A stretch of DNA of 64,000 bases, from contig NZ_CP093443.1 in NCBI RefSeq assembly GCF_026168515.1, forward strand, positions 3,224,001 through 3,288,000, read 5' to 3'. The notes below the pieces were generated by a model that worked only from the letters and a program-made list of their open reading frames with translations, did no database searches and was not told where the DNA came from. This document shows positions 8,598 to 16,617 of the stretch, piece after piece. Made by a program: the position numbers and the translations under genes. The DNA comes from Brevibacterium spongiae (GTDB taxonomy: Bacteria > Actinomycetota > Actinomycetes > Actinomycetales > Brevibacteriaceae). Each line of letters opens with the position of its first letter. Position 1 is the stretch's first letter.

Positions 8598-9014
8598 ATG
8601 CCGAAGACGACGAAGACAGGAAAGCCGAAGGAGACCGAGCTGCCCTCGACGCTGGAGAAGTCGAGCAAGAAGGCGCAGCGGACCTTCGCCAAGGCCTACG
8701 ACTCGGCCATCGACCAATACGGAGACGAGAAGCGCGCTCACCAGGTCGCCTACGACGCTCTCAAACACAGCTATGAGAAGGTCGGCGACAAGTGGGAGGC
8801 GAAGGACTCCTCCGGCCCGTCGGACGCTCAGAGCTCCGGTGGCAAGAACACCGACCGCAAGACCGCCGGCGGAGTCGACGCGAAAGCCTCGAAGGAGCAC
8901 CTCTACGAGCAGGCGAAGAAGCTGAAGATCTCGGGACGTTCGTCGATGACGAAGAAAGAACTCGTCGACGCACTCGAGAAGGAGAGCAAGCGCAAGACGA
9001 AGCAGAACTCCTGA
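8598..9014 (+). CDS. ChaB family protein with Rho-N/SAP-like C-terminus
   Basis: A 138-aa basic protein. Residues about 12-55 match ChaB (LPSTLEKSSKKAQRTFAKAYDSA; the AHQVAYDALKHSYEKVGDKW pair), a small domain of unclear function often annotated as a cation-transport regulator. After a disordered Gly/Ser linker the C-terminal 35 residues (KEHLYEQAKKLKISGRSSM) resemble a Rho-N/SAP-type helical DNA-binding motif. The start at 8598 has AGGAGA upstream; an ATG at 8568 is an alternative. It follows Ku by 67 bases on the same strand and precedes Dps, suggesting a DNA-protection/stress group. Confidence 0.82.
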   Translation: MPKTTKTGKPKETELPSTLEKSSKKAQRTFAKAYDSAIDQYGDEKRAHQVAYDALKHSYEKVGDKWEAKDSSGPSDAQSSGGKNTDRKTAGGVDAKASKEHLYEQAKKLKISGRSSMTKKELVDALEKESKRKTKQNS

Positions 9015-9138
9015 CACCGACCCGAAGCGGCGAAAACGAAGCGGCATGGAGAGTTCTTCCGGCGGCCGAACACCGAGACTACCGTGAGGATCTCCGTCCC
9101 GCTGTCCCGACAGACGCACAAACAGAGATCGGAGCACC

Positions 9139-9663
9139 ATGACAGACACAGTCACCGTTCCCGAACCGCACGGATCCGAAGACACCCGGAGGGAGAACGC
9201 CGAGAGGGGATTCGTCGCACCCGAGTCGCTGACGAAGAACCTGCAGAACGTCCTCGTCGACTTCATCGCCCTCAGCCTGGTCGCCAAACAGGCGCACTGG
9301 AACATCGTGGGCACGAACTTCCGAGATCTCCATCTCAACCTCGACGAGGTGACGACAGTGGCCCGCAACGGCAGCGACGCCCTCGCCGAACGGATGAGGG
9401 CACTGCACGGTTCGCCCGACGGACGGCCCGCGGTCATCGCCGCGCAGACCGATCTGGCGACGTTCCCGGCCGGAGAGATCACCACCCACGATGCGATCGA
9501 CCACGTCGTGGACGCGATCGAGACGACGGTCGGCAGCATGCGCACCTGCCACGACGAGGTCGACTCCGCCGACCCGACGACCGCGGATCTGTTCCACGAA
9601 TACATCGCCCAGCTCGAACAGCAGGCCTGGTTCATCAGCGCCGAGACGCGCCGGCCGAGCTGA
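9139..9663 (+). CDS. dps: Dps-family DNA-protection ferritin
   Basis: A 174-aa ferritin-like dodecamer subunit that oxidises iron with peroxide and protects DNA in stationary phase. Ferroxidase-site residues are recognisable in AKQAHWNIVGTNFRDLH (His and Asp) and in LDEVTTVARNGSDALAERM. The family's long four-helix bundle extends to about residue 168. A charged 25-residue N-terminal tail is present. It follows ChaB and precedes a Cys-rich zinc protein, all on the same strand. Confidence 0.95.
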   Translation: MTDTVTVPEPHGSEDTRRENAERGFVAPESLTKNLQNVLVDFIALSLVAKQAHWNIVGTNFRDLHLNLDEVTTVARNGSDALAERMRALHGSPDGRPAVIAAQTDLATFPAGEITTHDAIDHVVDAIETTVGSMRTCHDEVDSADPTTADLFHEYIAQLEQQAWFISAETRRPS

Positions 9664-9737
9664 GGCCGCCCCCGCGGTGGAGGCACAGCCGCCCCGGCAG
9701 CGGTGCCGATGACTCACCCACCAGCAAGGAGATTCCC

Positions 9738-9983
9738 ATGTCCGTCTGCGACACCTGCGGAAACGACTACGAACAGACATTCACCCTGTCATTCGGAAAC
9801 GACTCGTGGACATTCGACAGCTTCGAATGCGCGATCCATAAGGCCGCACCCACTTGCGAACACTGCGGATGCCGCATCCTCGGCCACGGTGTCCATGACG
9901 GCCAAGCGCTGTTCTGCTGCTCGCACTGTGCGCGCGAGGCAGGACATACAGAGGCCACCGACGACAAAGGAGGAATACGATGA
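9738..9983 (+). CDS. Cys-rich metal-binding protein, prokaryotic metallothionein-like
   Basis: An 81-aa protein with three metal-binding clusters: CDTCG at residues 4-8, CEHCGC near 40-45, and CCSHCAREAGH near 59-69, plus several His. The aromatic stretch SWTFDSFECAIH lies between. This layout is common in small actinobacterial zinc-binding stress proteins; whether it stores metal or binds a partner is unknown. The ATG at 9738 follows AAGGAGA. Its stop overlaps the start of the SDR gene (ATGA, 9980-9983), so the two are probably co-translated. Confidence 0.8.
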   Translation: MSVCDTCGNDYEQTFTLSFGNDSWTFDSFECAIHKAAPTCEHCGCRILGHGVHDGQALFCCSHCAREAGHTEATDDKGGIR

Positions 9984-10873
9984 GCGACCAGCTGACCTTC
10001 CAGGATCCCACCACTCGCTTTCCCGACATCTCACCGCCGAAGCAGGATCAGCCCGAACCGGGACTCGACGCGGAACTCATCCCCGGCACGGATCGCGGTG
10101 AGGACAGCTACACCGGCACAGGCAGGCTCCGCGGCCGCAGGGCGCTGATCACCGGCTCGGACTCCGGCATCGGATCCGCCGTCGCGATCGCCTTCGCCCG
10201 TGAGGGAGCCGATGTCGCTCTGTCCTATCTGCCCGCCGAGGAGGAGGATGCCCAGCACGTCTGCGAAGTCATCCGCCAGGCCGGCCGCAAGGCCGTGCCT
10301 CTCCCGGGAGACCTGTCCGATCCCGAGTACTGCCGCGAAGTGGTCCGCCGGGCGGCAGAGGAACTGGGCGGGCTCGATGCGGTGGTCAACAATGCCGGCC
10401 GACAGATCGCCGTCGAAGACATCGCCGACCTCACGGACGAGCAGTGGGAGGACACATTCCGGACGAACATCCACGCGATGTTCCGGGTCTCCCAGGCCGC
10501 GCTCGAGCATCTCGAGCCTGGGTCGACGATCGTCAACAGCACCTCCGTGCAGGCGTATTCGCCGTCCGCCCACCTCATCGACTATGCGTCGACGAAAGCG
10601 GCGATCAACAACTTCACGAAGGGACTGGCCACTCAGCTGGCTCCGAAGGGCATCCGAGTGAATTCCGTGGCACCGGGGCCGATCTGGACCCCGCTGCAGG
10701 TCTCCGACGGCCAGCCGAAGGAGGCGCTGCCGCACTTCGGCAAGAACACTCCGCTGGGACGGGCAGGGCAGCCGACAGAGCTCGCACCTGCGTACGTCTT
10801 CCTCACCTCGTCGGAGTCGAGCTACGTGATCGGTGAGACCCTCAACGTCAACGGCGGCCAGCCCACCCCGTGA
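9980..10873 (+). CDS. SDR-family oxidoreductase, YghA-like
   Basis: A 297-aa short-chain dehydrogenase with an N-terminal extension of about 45 residues. The cofactor motif TGSDSGIGSA (about 54-63) and NNAGRQ (about 138) are present. The catalytic Ser-Tyr-Lys set is STSVQAYSPSAHLIDYASTKA (Tyr and Lys four apart). The extension PPKQDQPEPGLDAELIP type is typical of the YghA/glucose-dehydrogenase-like subgroup frequently found in stress regulons. Substrate is unknown. It overlaps the upstream zinc protein by four bases. Confidence 0.9.
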   Translation: MSDQLTFQDPTTRFPDISPPKQDQPEPGLDAELIPGTDRGEDSYTGTGRLRGRRALITGSDSGIGSAVAIAFAREGADVALSYLPAEEEDAQHVCEVIRQAGRKAVPLPGDLSDPEYCREVVRRAAEELGGLDAVVNNAGRQIAVEDIADLTDEQWEDTFRTNIHAMFRVSQAALEHLEPGSTIVNSTSVQAYSPSAHLIDYASTKAAINNFTKGLATQLAPKGIRVNSVAPGPIWTPLQVSDGQPKEALPHFGKNTPLGRAGQPTELAPAYVFLTSSESSYVIGETLNVNGGQPTP

Positions 10874-10923
10874 GCAACCGCTCCAGGATGGTCACCGCGG
10901 CCCCGCGCCCCGAAGGAGACCTG

Positions 10924-11205
10924 ATGAGTTCACACGATGACAAACAGCCGAAACCGAACACCGACCGGCACGGCACCGGCAATCCCAACCTCGACCCGGG
11001 CCCAGCCGGCGACCCCGACCTCGATGAGGGCGGAAGCGTCCGACCAGGTGCGACTCCTCCTGAGTCGCACTCGGCGACCGCCTCGCCGCCTCACCCTCCG
11101 GCGTCGCGGCCCCCGAAGACGAAATGGGTGATCGTCGGAATCAGTTGCCTGCTGGCGATCATGATCTTCTTCTTCGTCGCCTATATCGTCGGGGTCTTCG
11201 GCTGA
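10924..11205 (+). CDS. DUF6480 family small membrane protein
   Basis: A 93-aa protein. The first two-thirds are polar and Pro/Gly-rich (NPNLDPGPAGDPDLDEGGSVRPGATPPES, quoted in part), the hallmark of DUF6480. One C-terminal membrane helix follows (WVIVGISCLLAIMIFFFVAY). Topology is probably tail-anchored with the disordered part in the cytoplasm. The ATG at 10924 has GAAGGAG at 10911-10917; a GTG at 10870 overlapping the previous stop is a less likely start. Function unknown. Confidence 0.75.
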   Translation: MSSHDDKQPKPNTDRHGTGNPNLDPGPAGDPDLDEGGSVRPGATPPESHSATASPPHPPASRPPKTKWVIVGISCLLAIMIFFFVAYIVGVFG

Positions 11206-11258
11206 TCCGACCGCAGCGAAGACTCAGGGACGGTGAGAGGAACGGGAACAGCCCGGTC

Positions 11259-11834
11259 CTAATCACGGTCCTGCGTCGACCGTCCGCTCCCGTCATCAGC
11301 CAGTACGCCCTGCGGGCAGTCGGCTTCGGTCATGGCAGAGAAGAACCGCAGCACGGTCTGGCGCTCCCGGCTGTTCAGGGCCGCGATCACGTCGAAGCGA
11401 CGGGCATGCTGGCGACCCACCGACTCGTGCGCTGCCTGCGCGGTCTCCTCTGTCACCTCGACGCTGGTGGTGCGCCTGTCGTGGGGGTGGGGAACCCGGA
11501 TCAGGTGCCCACCGGCGACGAGGCGATCGACGAGCTTCGTCGTCGAGGCGCTGGAGATCCCGACGGCAGCAGCGATGTCCTTGGGAGTGACGATGAGCCC
11601 CTGGCGCTGCGCGCGGATGAGCAGGCGGATGGTGCGCATATCGCTGTCGTTGAGCTGCATATACCGCCGCGACGCCTCGGCGAGGTCGCGTTCGGCCTCG
11701 TGCCACTGCCGCAGGGCCTCCATCAGCGCGGTGCACTCCGCGATCTCGGATTCGGACAGGGCCGAGCGATCGGAGAACTCCGATTCATTCGAAAAGTAGG
11801 TCAGCCCAGCTGCCTTCGAGTCTGCGGACGGCAC
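11259..11834 (-). CDS. crtR: MarR-family regulator of the carotenoid locus
   Basis: A 191-aa MarR regulator: winged-helix centred on IAAAVGISSASTTKLVDRLVAGGHL with the wing HPHDRRTTSVEVT, flanked by long dimerisation helices. It is encoded divergently from crtE. In Corynebacterium glutamicum the MarR repressor CrtR sits in the same position and responds to geranylgeranyl diphosphate. The same role here is inference from family and position. GTG start at 11834. An unusually long N-terminus of about 40 residues precedes the first conserved helix. Confidence 0.85.
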   Translation of the reverse strand: MPSADSKAAGLTYFSNESEFSDRSALSESEIAECTALMEALRQWHEAERDLAEASRRYMQLNDSDMRTIRLLIRAQRQGLIVTPKDIAAAVGISSASTTKLVDRLVAGGHLIRVPHPHDRRTTSVEVTEETAQAAHESVGRQHARRFDVIAALNSRERQTVLRFFSAMTEADCPQGVLADDGSGRSTQDRD

Positions 11835-11887
11835 GCTGACAGCATACCGCTGACGTGTTAGATTGAACTCTCGCCTGGCTAAAGAAA
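11835..11887. promoter_or_regulatory. crtR-crtE divergent control region
   Basis: Only 53 bases separate the regulator and crtE. TTAG at 11858-11861 and GCTAA at 11878-11882 match the half-sites of the palindrome found upstream of crtB (19190-19202), here with wider spacing. This is compatible with shared control by the MarR protein but too short to prove it. Confidence 0.35.
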
Positions 11888-12928
11888 TTGGAGAGCGTCC
11901 TGACCGTCGAATCCCGCCTCGTCGAAGTCCTCGCCGCTGCTCGGCGACGCTCTCGAGTCCGCACCCAGCAGTACGAACAGCTCTGGGAAGCGCTGTCGAG
12001 GATGGCGTTGGGCGGAAAGATGATCAGGCCCCGCCTGCTCATCGATGCCCATGAGGGCCTGGGAGGCACGGCAACGCAGGCCGCGACGGACGCCGCCGGC
12101 GCGATGCAGCTGCTGCACATCGGCCTGATCATCCACGATGATGTCATCGACAACGACACCGTCCGGCGAGGAGAGATGAACATCACCGGTCAGTTCTCCT
12201 CCGAGGCCATGCTCCTCGGAGCCACGAGCGCCGCAGCGCAGACGTGGGGGATCTCCTCGTCCCTGCTCGCCGGTGACCTCATGCTCAACGAGGCCCAGTC
12301 CCTCCTGGCGCGCCTCGACCTCGAGGCGCCGCGCAGACTCGCGATCCTCGACATCTACGATGAGACGATCGCCGAGAGCGTCGCTGGAGAACAGTCCGAC
12401 GTGTGGCTGAGCCTCCACCTCGACGAGGCCGACTCCGGTGACGTGCTCACGATGATCGGACGCAAGACCGCCGCCTACTCATTCGAAGCCCCGCTGTCCA
12501 TCGCCGCGGTCCTCGCCGGAAGCGACGACAGCCTGGTCGAGCGGCTGCGCGCCATCGGCCGCCGCATCGGCATCGTCTATCAGCTCAGGGACGATGTCCT
12601 CGGGCTCTTCGGCGATGAGCACGAGACCGGCAAATCCGTACTCAGCGACCTCCGAGAAGGCAAGGAGACCCTGCTCATCAACACGGCCCGAACCCATTCG
12701 GCCTGGTCCCAGGTCGCCCATCTCTTCGGCGATCGGGGCCTCGACGCCGAGGGTGGCCTCCGGCTGCGGCAGGCCATCGAGGAGTCCGGGGCGAGGGCAT
12801 ACGTCGAATCGATGATCGCCGAGCACTGCAAGACCATCGCCGGGCTCATCGCCGAGGCGGAGCTGCCGCAGGCGCTTGCCGGCAGACTCGCGGACCTCAC
12901 CTCCGCCTGCAGTCTGAGGTGCGCATGA
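11888..12928 (+). CDS. crtE: geranylgeranyl diphosphate synthase
   Basis: Polyprenyl synthase supplying the C20 precursor for carotenoids. At 346 aa it has both aspartate-rich motifs, HDDVIDND with D84-D85...D88 and a second at D235-D236 (LRDDVLGLFGDE), plus the GGKMIRPRL substrate-binding segment near residue 42. The start is a TTG at 11888. It is the first gene of a five-gene plus-strand operon in which every gene overlaps the next; its stop overlaps the P450 start (12925-12928). Chain length is inferred from the carotenoid context. Confidence 0.93.
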   Translation: MESVLTVESRLVEVLAAARRRSRVRTQQYEQLWEALSRMALGGKMIRPRLLIDAHEGLGGTATQAATDAAGAMQLLHIGLIIHDDVIDNDTVRRGEMNITGQFSSEAMLLGATSAAAQTWGISSSLLAGDLMLNEAQSLLARLDLEAPRRLAILDIYDETIAESVAGEQSDVWLSLHLDEADSGDVLTMIGRKTAAYSFEAPLSIAAVLAGSDDSLVERLRAIGRRIGIVYQLRDDVLGLFGDEHETGKSVLSDLREGKETLLINTARTHSAWSQVAHLFGDRGLDAEGGLRLRQAIEESGARAYVESMIAEHCKTIAGLIAEAELPQALAGRLADLTSACSLRCA

Positions 12929-14175
12929 GCGGGGCCGATCGGCACCGTCCGAGCCGGCTGGCGGCACCCGGCGACGAGCCGGCCGGCCCCCCGGTCGAGC
13001 AGGTGCCACTCGAACACGGTCCCGACCTCTGGCGCATCCGCTCCTTCGACGCCGCCCGCCAGGTGCTGCGGGCCCGACACCTCACGACTCAAGCCGGATT
13101 CACCGCGGAGCGGATTCCTCGCGGCATCTTCCGCCGCCACCCGATCCTCATCTCCGACGGGGAGTCCCATGACTCGCAGCGCCGAGAGCTCGCCCGATTC
13201 TTCGCCCCCGCTGTGATCGCCGACAGGTACGGCGAGCGCATCGATGCTCTCGCGCAGGACACGGTCGGCCGGGTTGCCGAGACCGGCCGGTGCCGCCTCG
13301 ACGAGGTGGCTCTGCACTTCTCCGTGGCCGTGACCTCCGAAGTCGTGGGACTGACCGAATCCTCCATCGCGGGCATGTCGCGGCGGCTCGAGGGATTCTT
13401 CACCCAGCCGCCGGTCGACCTCGCCGCCCCCGGTTGGGGCCGGACCCGGAAGCAGTGGCTGCAGGCCGCGGTCAACGGCCTCGTCCCGATCGTCCGGTTC
13501 TACCTCGCCGACGTCCGACCGGCGCTTCGGGCCCGACGCCGCAGGCAGCGCGATGACGTCCTGTCCCATCTCATCGGGGCCGGACACAGCACGTCGGACA
13601 TCCTCGTCGAGTGCGTCACCTACGGCACGGCCGGGATGGTCACCACCCGCGAATTCATCACCATGGCGTGCTGGCACCTGCTCTCAGACGGCGAGCTCGG
13701 GGCGGAGTACCTCGCGGCCGACCGGCCTCGCCGGTTGGAGATCCTCGAGGAGATCATCCGCCTCGAACCGGTCGTCGGCCACCTCTTTCGACGCACTCAG
13801 GCCGACATCGAGGTCACGGCACCGGATCGCACCGTGACGATCCCCGCCGGGGACCTCATCGACGTCTGCGTCCGCGCGACGAACACCGATGAAGAGGCGA
13901 TGGGATCCGAGCCGCATTCCCTGTGCCCCGTGCGGCACACCGCAGAAGCCGTCCCGGCGGTCGGCATGAGCTTCAGCGACGGTGCGCACAAGTGCCCGGG
14001 GCAGTCGCTGGCGCTGTTCGAGACCGATGCCCTCGTCCATCGCCTGTTCGACCGCGGCCCGCGACTGGTCGCCGAGCCGGAGATCGGCTGGGACAGCGTC
14101 ATCTCGGGCTACCGGCTGCGTGGACTCCAACTGGCCTTCGACGAGTGCTCCGGCCCGGAGAGGAGACTGTCGTGA
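12925..14175 (+). CDS. cytochrome P450 of the carotenoid cluster
   Basis: A 416-aa soluble P450. Visible motifs are the I-helix TAGMVTTREF, the ExxR pair EIIRLEP (near residue 275), and the heme loop FSDGAHKCPG with the axial Cys at about 357. A P450 sits in the Brevibacterium linens carotenoid cluster, where it has been proposed to hydroxylate the aromatic ring to give 3,3'-dihydroxyisorenieratene; the same is likely here. The ATG overlaps the crtE stop (ATGA), and its own stop overlaps crtYc (GTGA). No ferredoxin partner gene is nearby. Confidence 0.9.
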   Translation: MSGADRHRPSRLAAPGDEPAGPPVEQVPLEHGPDLWRIRSFDAARQVLRARHLTTQAGFTAERIPRGIFRRHPILISDGESHDSQRRELARFFAPAVIADRYGERIDALAQDTVGRVAETGRCRLDEVALHFSVAVTSEVVGLTESSIAGMSRRLEGFFTQPPVDLAAPGWGRTRKQWLQAAVNGLVPIVRFYLADVRPALRARRRRQRDDVLSHLIGAGHSTSDILVECVTYGTAGMVTTREFITMACWHLLSDGELGAEYLAADRPRRLEILEEIIRLEPVVGHLFRRTQADIEVTAPDRTVTIPAGDLIDVCVRATNTDEEAMGSEPHSLCPVRHTAEAVPAVGMSFSDGAHKCPGQSLALFETDALVHRLFDRGPRLVAEPEIGWDSVISGYRLRGLQLAFDECSGPERRLS

Positions 14176-14603
14176 GCGCCTTCGAGTATCTGCTCCTCAT
14201 GGGTGCCTGCGTCCTCATCACCCTGCCGCTGGAGCTGTTCTTCCGGGCTCGGGTGTACCGTCGGTGGAGAACCGTGCTGTGGGCGCTCGTGCCCGTCATC
14301 GTCGTCTTCTGCCTCTGGGACGTCGTCGCTATCGCCCGTGACCATTGGGTGTACAACCCGCGATTCGTCACCGGCATCCACCTCGGCAACCTCCCGCTCG
14401 AGGAGCTCGTGTTCTTCATCGTCATCCCCCTGTGCGCCCTGCTCAGCTATGAGGCGGTCGGCACGGTGCTCACGGCGGTGCGCAAGCGCACCCGGCCGGG
14501 AAGCCTGCCCCGGCAGGACAGTCCACCCCGGCCCGCAATCCAGTCCCGGCCACACGAGCGCACCGACCGGCCGCCCGAATCCGAAGGAGGCGGCGAACGA
14601 TGA
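14172..14603 (+). CDS. crtYc: lycopene beta-cyclase subunit CrtYc
   Basis: One half of the actinobacterial heterodimeric lycopene cyclase. The 143-aa protein has three membrane segments and the conserved LPLELFF, WDVVAIARDHWVYNP and GNLPLEELVFF blocks (about residues 17-85). The last contains the acidic residues linked to catalysis in this family. The tail after residue 105 is Pro/Arg-rich and not conserved. It starts at a GTG overlapping the P450 stop and overlaps crtYd by four bases. Confidence 0.93.
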   Translation: MSAFEYLLLMGACVLITLPLELFFRARVYRRWRTVLWALVPVIVVFCLWDVVAIARDHWVYNPRFVTGIHLGNLPLEELVFFIVIPLCALLSYEAVGTVLTAVRKRTRPGSLPRQDSPPRPAIQSRPHERTDRPPESEGGGER

Positions 14604-14938
14604 GCGTGCCCGAGTACACGATCATGACCGTCGTCGGAATGATCCTCGTCGTCGGCCTCGAGCTGTTCGTCTTCCGCTCAGGCATCTTCCGCCGGGCGAA
14701 GTACTGGGCGGCGCTGAGCATCTGCCTGGTCTTCCAGTGCTTCGTCGACGGCTGGCTGACGAAGCTCTCTGACCCCATCGTCATCTACAATCCGCAGGGT
14801 CTGAGTGGTATCCGGTTCCCGTGGGACATCCCGATCGAGGACTTCGGCTTCGGCTTCGCCATGATCACCGCCGTCCTCATGCTCTGGCAGTGGCGCCTGA
14901 ACAGGCACGCTGCGTCCACCGGAGAGGAGAGCACATGA
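14600..14938 (+). CDS. crtYd: lycopene beta-cyclase subunit CrtYd
   Basis: Second half of the heterodimeric cyclase; 112 aa with three membrane segments. The conserved blocks are FRSGIFRRAKYW, FQCFVDGWLTKL, VIYNPQGLSG and PIEDFGFGFAMI. The PIEDF acidic pair matches the PLEEL block of the partner subunit. Together with CrtYc it converts lycopene to beta-carotene. It overlaps crtU by four bases (ATGA, 14935-14938). Confidence 0.93.
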   Translation: MSVPEYTIMTVVGMILVVGLELFVFRSGIFRRAKYWAALSICLVFQCFVDGWLTKLSDPIVIYNPQGLSGIRFPWDIPIEDFGFGFAMITAVLMLWQWRLNRHAASTGEEST

Positions 14939-16599
14939 ACCGCCGCGCCTCCCAGCTACGCCCCCGCGACCGGCACGCGATCCTCAACCCCTCCCACCCG
15001 GGACGTCCGCGTCTGCTGCGGCCCAAGCGGGTGACCGTCGTCGGCGGCGGCATCGCCGGACTGGCCGCGGCCGCGGTCCTCGCCGAGCACGGCGTGAGTG
15101 TGCACCTGGTCGAGGCCGAATCCAGCCTCGGTGGACGGGTCCGGGCCTGGAGCCTCGACGGGGACCGGTCGATGAGCCGCGGATTCCATGCCTTCTTCCG
15201 CCAGTACTACAATCTCCGCAGCCTGCTCGCACGCGCCGATCCCGGCCTCGACCGTCTGGTCCCGGTCACGGACTATCCACTCGTGGGTCGGGACGGTCTG
15301 CGCGACTCCTTCGCCCGGATTCCCCGGACTCCCCCGCTCAGTCTCGCGGGATTCGTGCTCACCAGCCCGTCCTTCCCGCTGCATGGTCTGGCCGACGTCG
15401 ACCTGACGACGGCATTCGAACTCATCGACGTCGACTTCCCGGACTCCTATCGACGCTACGACGGAGAGTCGGCCGAGCAGTTCCTCGACCGGCTGCGGTT
15501 CCCGGTCGGGGCGCGGCATCTCGCGCTCGAGGTCTTCGCCCGCTCTTTCTTCGCCCACCCCGCGGACTTCTCCGCCGGGGAGCTCGTCGCGATGTTCCAC
15601 ACGTACTTCACGGGCTCCGCCGAAGGGCTGCTCTTCGACGTCCCCGACGACGACTACGACACCGCACTGTGGTCGCCCCTGAGCGAATACCTCGCCGAGG
15701 CTGGGGTGCGGATCGAGACCGACACCGCGGTCACCGCGCTCCGCCCACGGGACAGTGCGGGTAGGTGGCGCGCCGAGACGACGAGCGGGACGCTCGAGAG
15801 CGATGCGCTCGTGCTCGCCGCTGATCCGCGGAGCACTCGGACGCTGCTGGCCGGACTCGAGGACTCGGTCGACACCGACGCGCTCGGACACGCACCCGGC
15901 TCACCGGCCGCAGGCACGGAGACTCGAGAGCGGTGGCTGAGCAGCGTCACCTCGCAGCGGAACGCCCCGCCGTTCGCGGTGCTCAGACTGTGGCTGCAAG
16001 ACGAGGTGGATCGGAGCCGCCCGGCCTTCCTCGGCACGACCGGCTATGCGCTGCTCGACAACATCTCGATCCTCGAACGCTTCGAGGCCGGGGCCGAGAG
16101 ATGGCGGCATACGCACGGCGGTTCCGTCGTCGAACTCCACGCCTATGCGCTCGGCACCGCGCATCGAGGCGGCGCGCGAGCGATGATCGAGTCCGAAGAC
16201 GTCGACCGGGAAGCCGTGACACGCCAACTGCTGGCCGACCTCCACGCTGTCTACCCAGAGACAGCCGACATCGCCATCACCGCCCAGGAGCTGCTCATCG
16301 CCGATGACTGCGCACTGGCCGACACGCGGCCGCACGACGACCGCCCCGGGGTCACCACCGCGTTTCCCGGGCTGGTGCTCGCCGGGGATTCGATCCGCTG
16401 TGAGGCACCTGTGGCGCTCATGGAACGCGCGGCGACGACGGGGTTCATGGCCGCGAACGAACTGCTCGCCGGTTGGCGGGTGGAGGGAACCGAGATCTGG
16501 TCGCCGCCTCGGCGCGGTCTGCTCCGCCGGGGTCTCCTCGGCGCACTGCGCAGGAGTGGGGCAACGGGGCCCAGGCGAGGAGCAGGCACCGGGCGCTGA
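14935..16599 (+). CDS. crtU: beta-carotene desaturase/methylase CrtU
   Basis: Converts the beta-ionone rings of beta-carotene to aromatic chi rings, yielding isorenieratene. The 554-aa flavoprotein has the dinucleotide fold VTVVGGGIAGLAAAAVLAEHG near residue 33 (quoted in part), LGGRVRAW, and the CrtU block SMSRGFHAFFRQYYNLR. The C-terminal FAD segment is FPGLVLAGDSI with MERAATTG. The long basic tail after 535 is poorly conserved. Start chosen at 14935, where ATGA overlaps crtYd; the much longer upstream reading only runs through crtYd. Convergent with crtI, 18 bases apart. Confidence 0.92.
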   Translation: MNRRASQLRPRDRHAILNPSHPGRPRLLRPKRVTVVGGGIAGLAAAAVLAEHGVSVHLVEAESSLGGRVRAWSLDGDRSMSRGFHAFFRQYYNLRSLLARADPGLDRLVPVTDYPLVGRDGLRDSFARIPRTPPLSLAGFVLTSPSFPLHGLADVDLTTAFELIDVDFPDSYRRYDGESAEQFLDRLRFPVGARHLALEVFARSFFAHPADFSAGELVAMFHTYFTGSAEGLLFDVPDDDYDTALWSPLSEYLAEAGVRIETDTAVTALRPRDSAGRWRAETTSGTLESDALVLAADPRSTRTLLAGLEDSVDTDALGHAPGSPAAGTETRERWLSSVTSQRNAPPFAVLRLWLQDEVDRSRPAFLGTTGYALLDNISILERFEAGAERWRHTHGGSVVELHAYALGTAHRGGARAMIESEDVDREAVTRQLLADLHAVYPETADIAITAQELLIADDCALADTRPHDDRPGVTTAFPGLVLAGDSIRCEAPVALMERAATTGFMAANELLAGWRVEGTEIWSPPRRGLLRRGLLGALRRSGATGPRRGAGTGR

Positions 16600-16617
16600 C
16601 CGCCGCCCCCAAGTCCC

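Noticed and set aside
14821-14934. Longer N-terminus for CrtU
   Set aside because: The extra codons lie inside crtYd. The ATGA overlap at 14935 and the family alignment support the shorter start.
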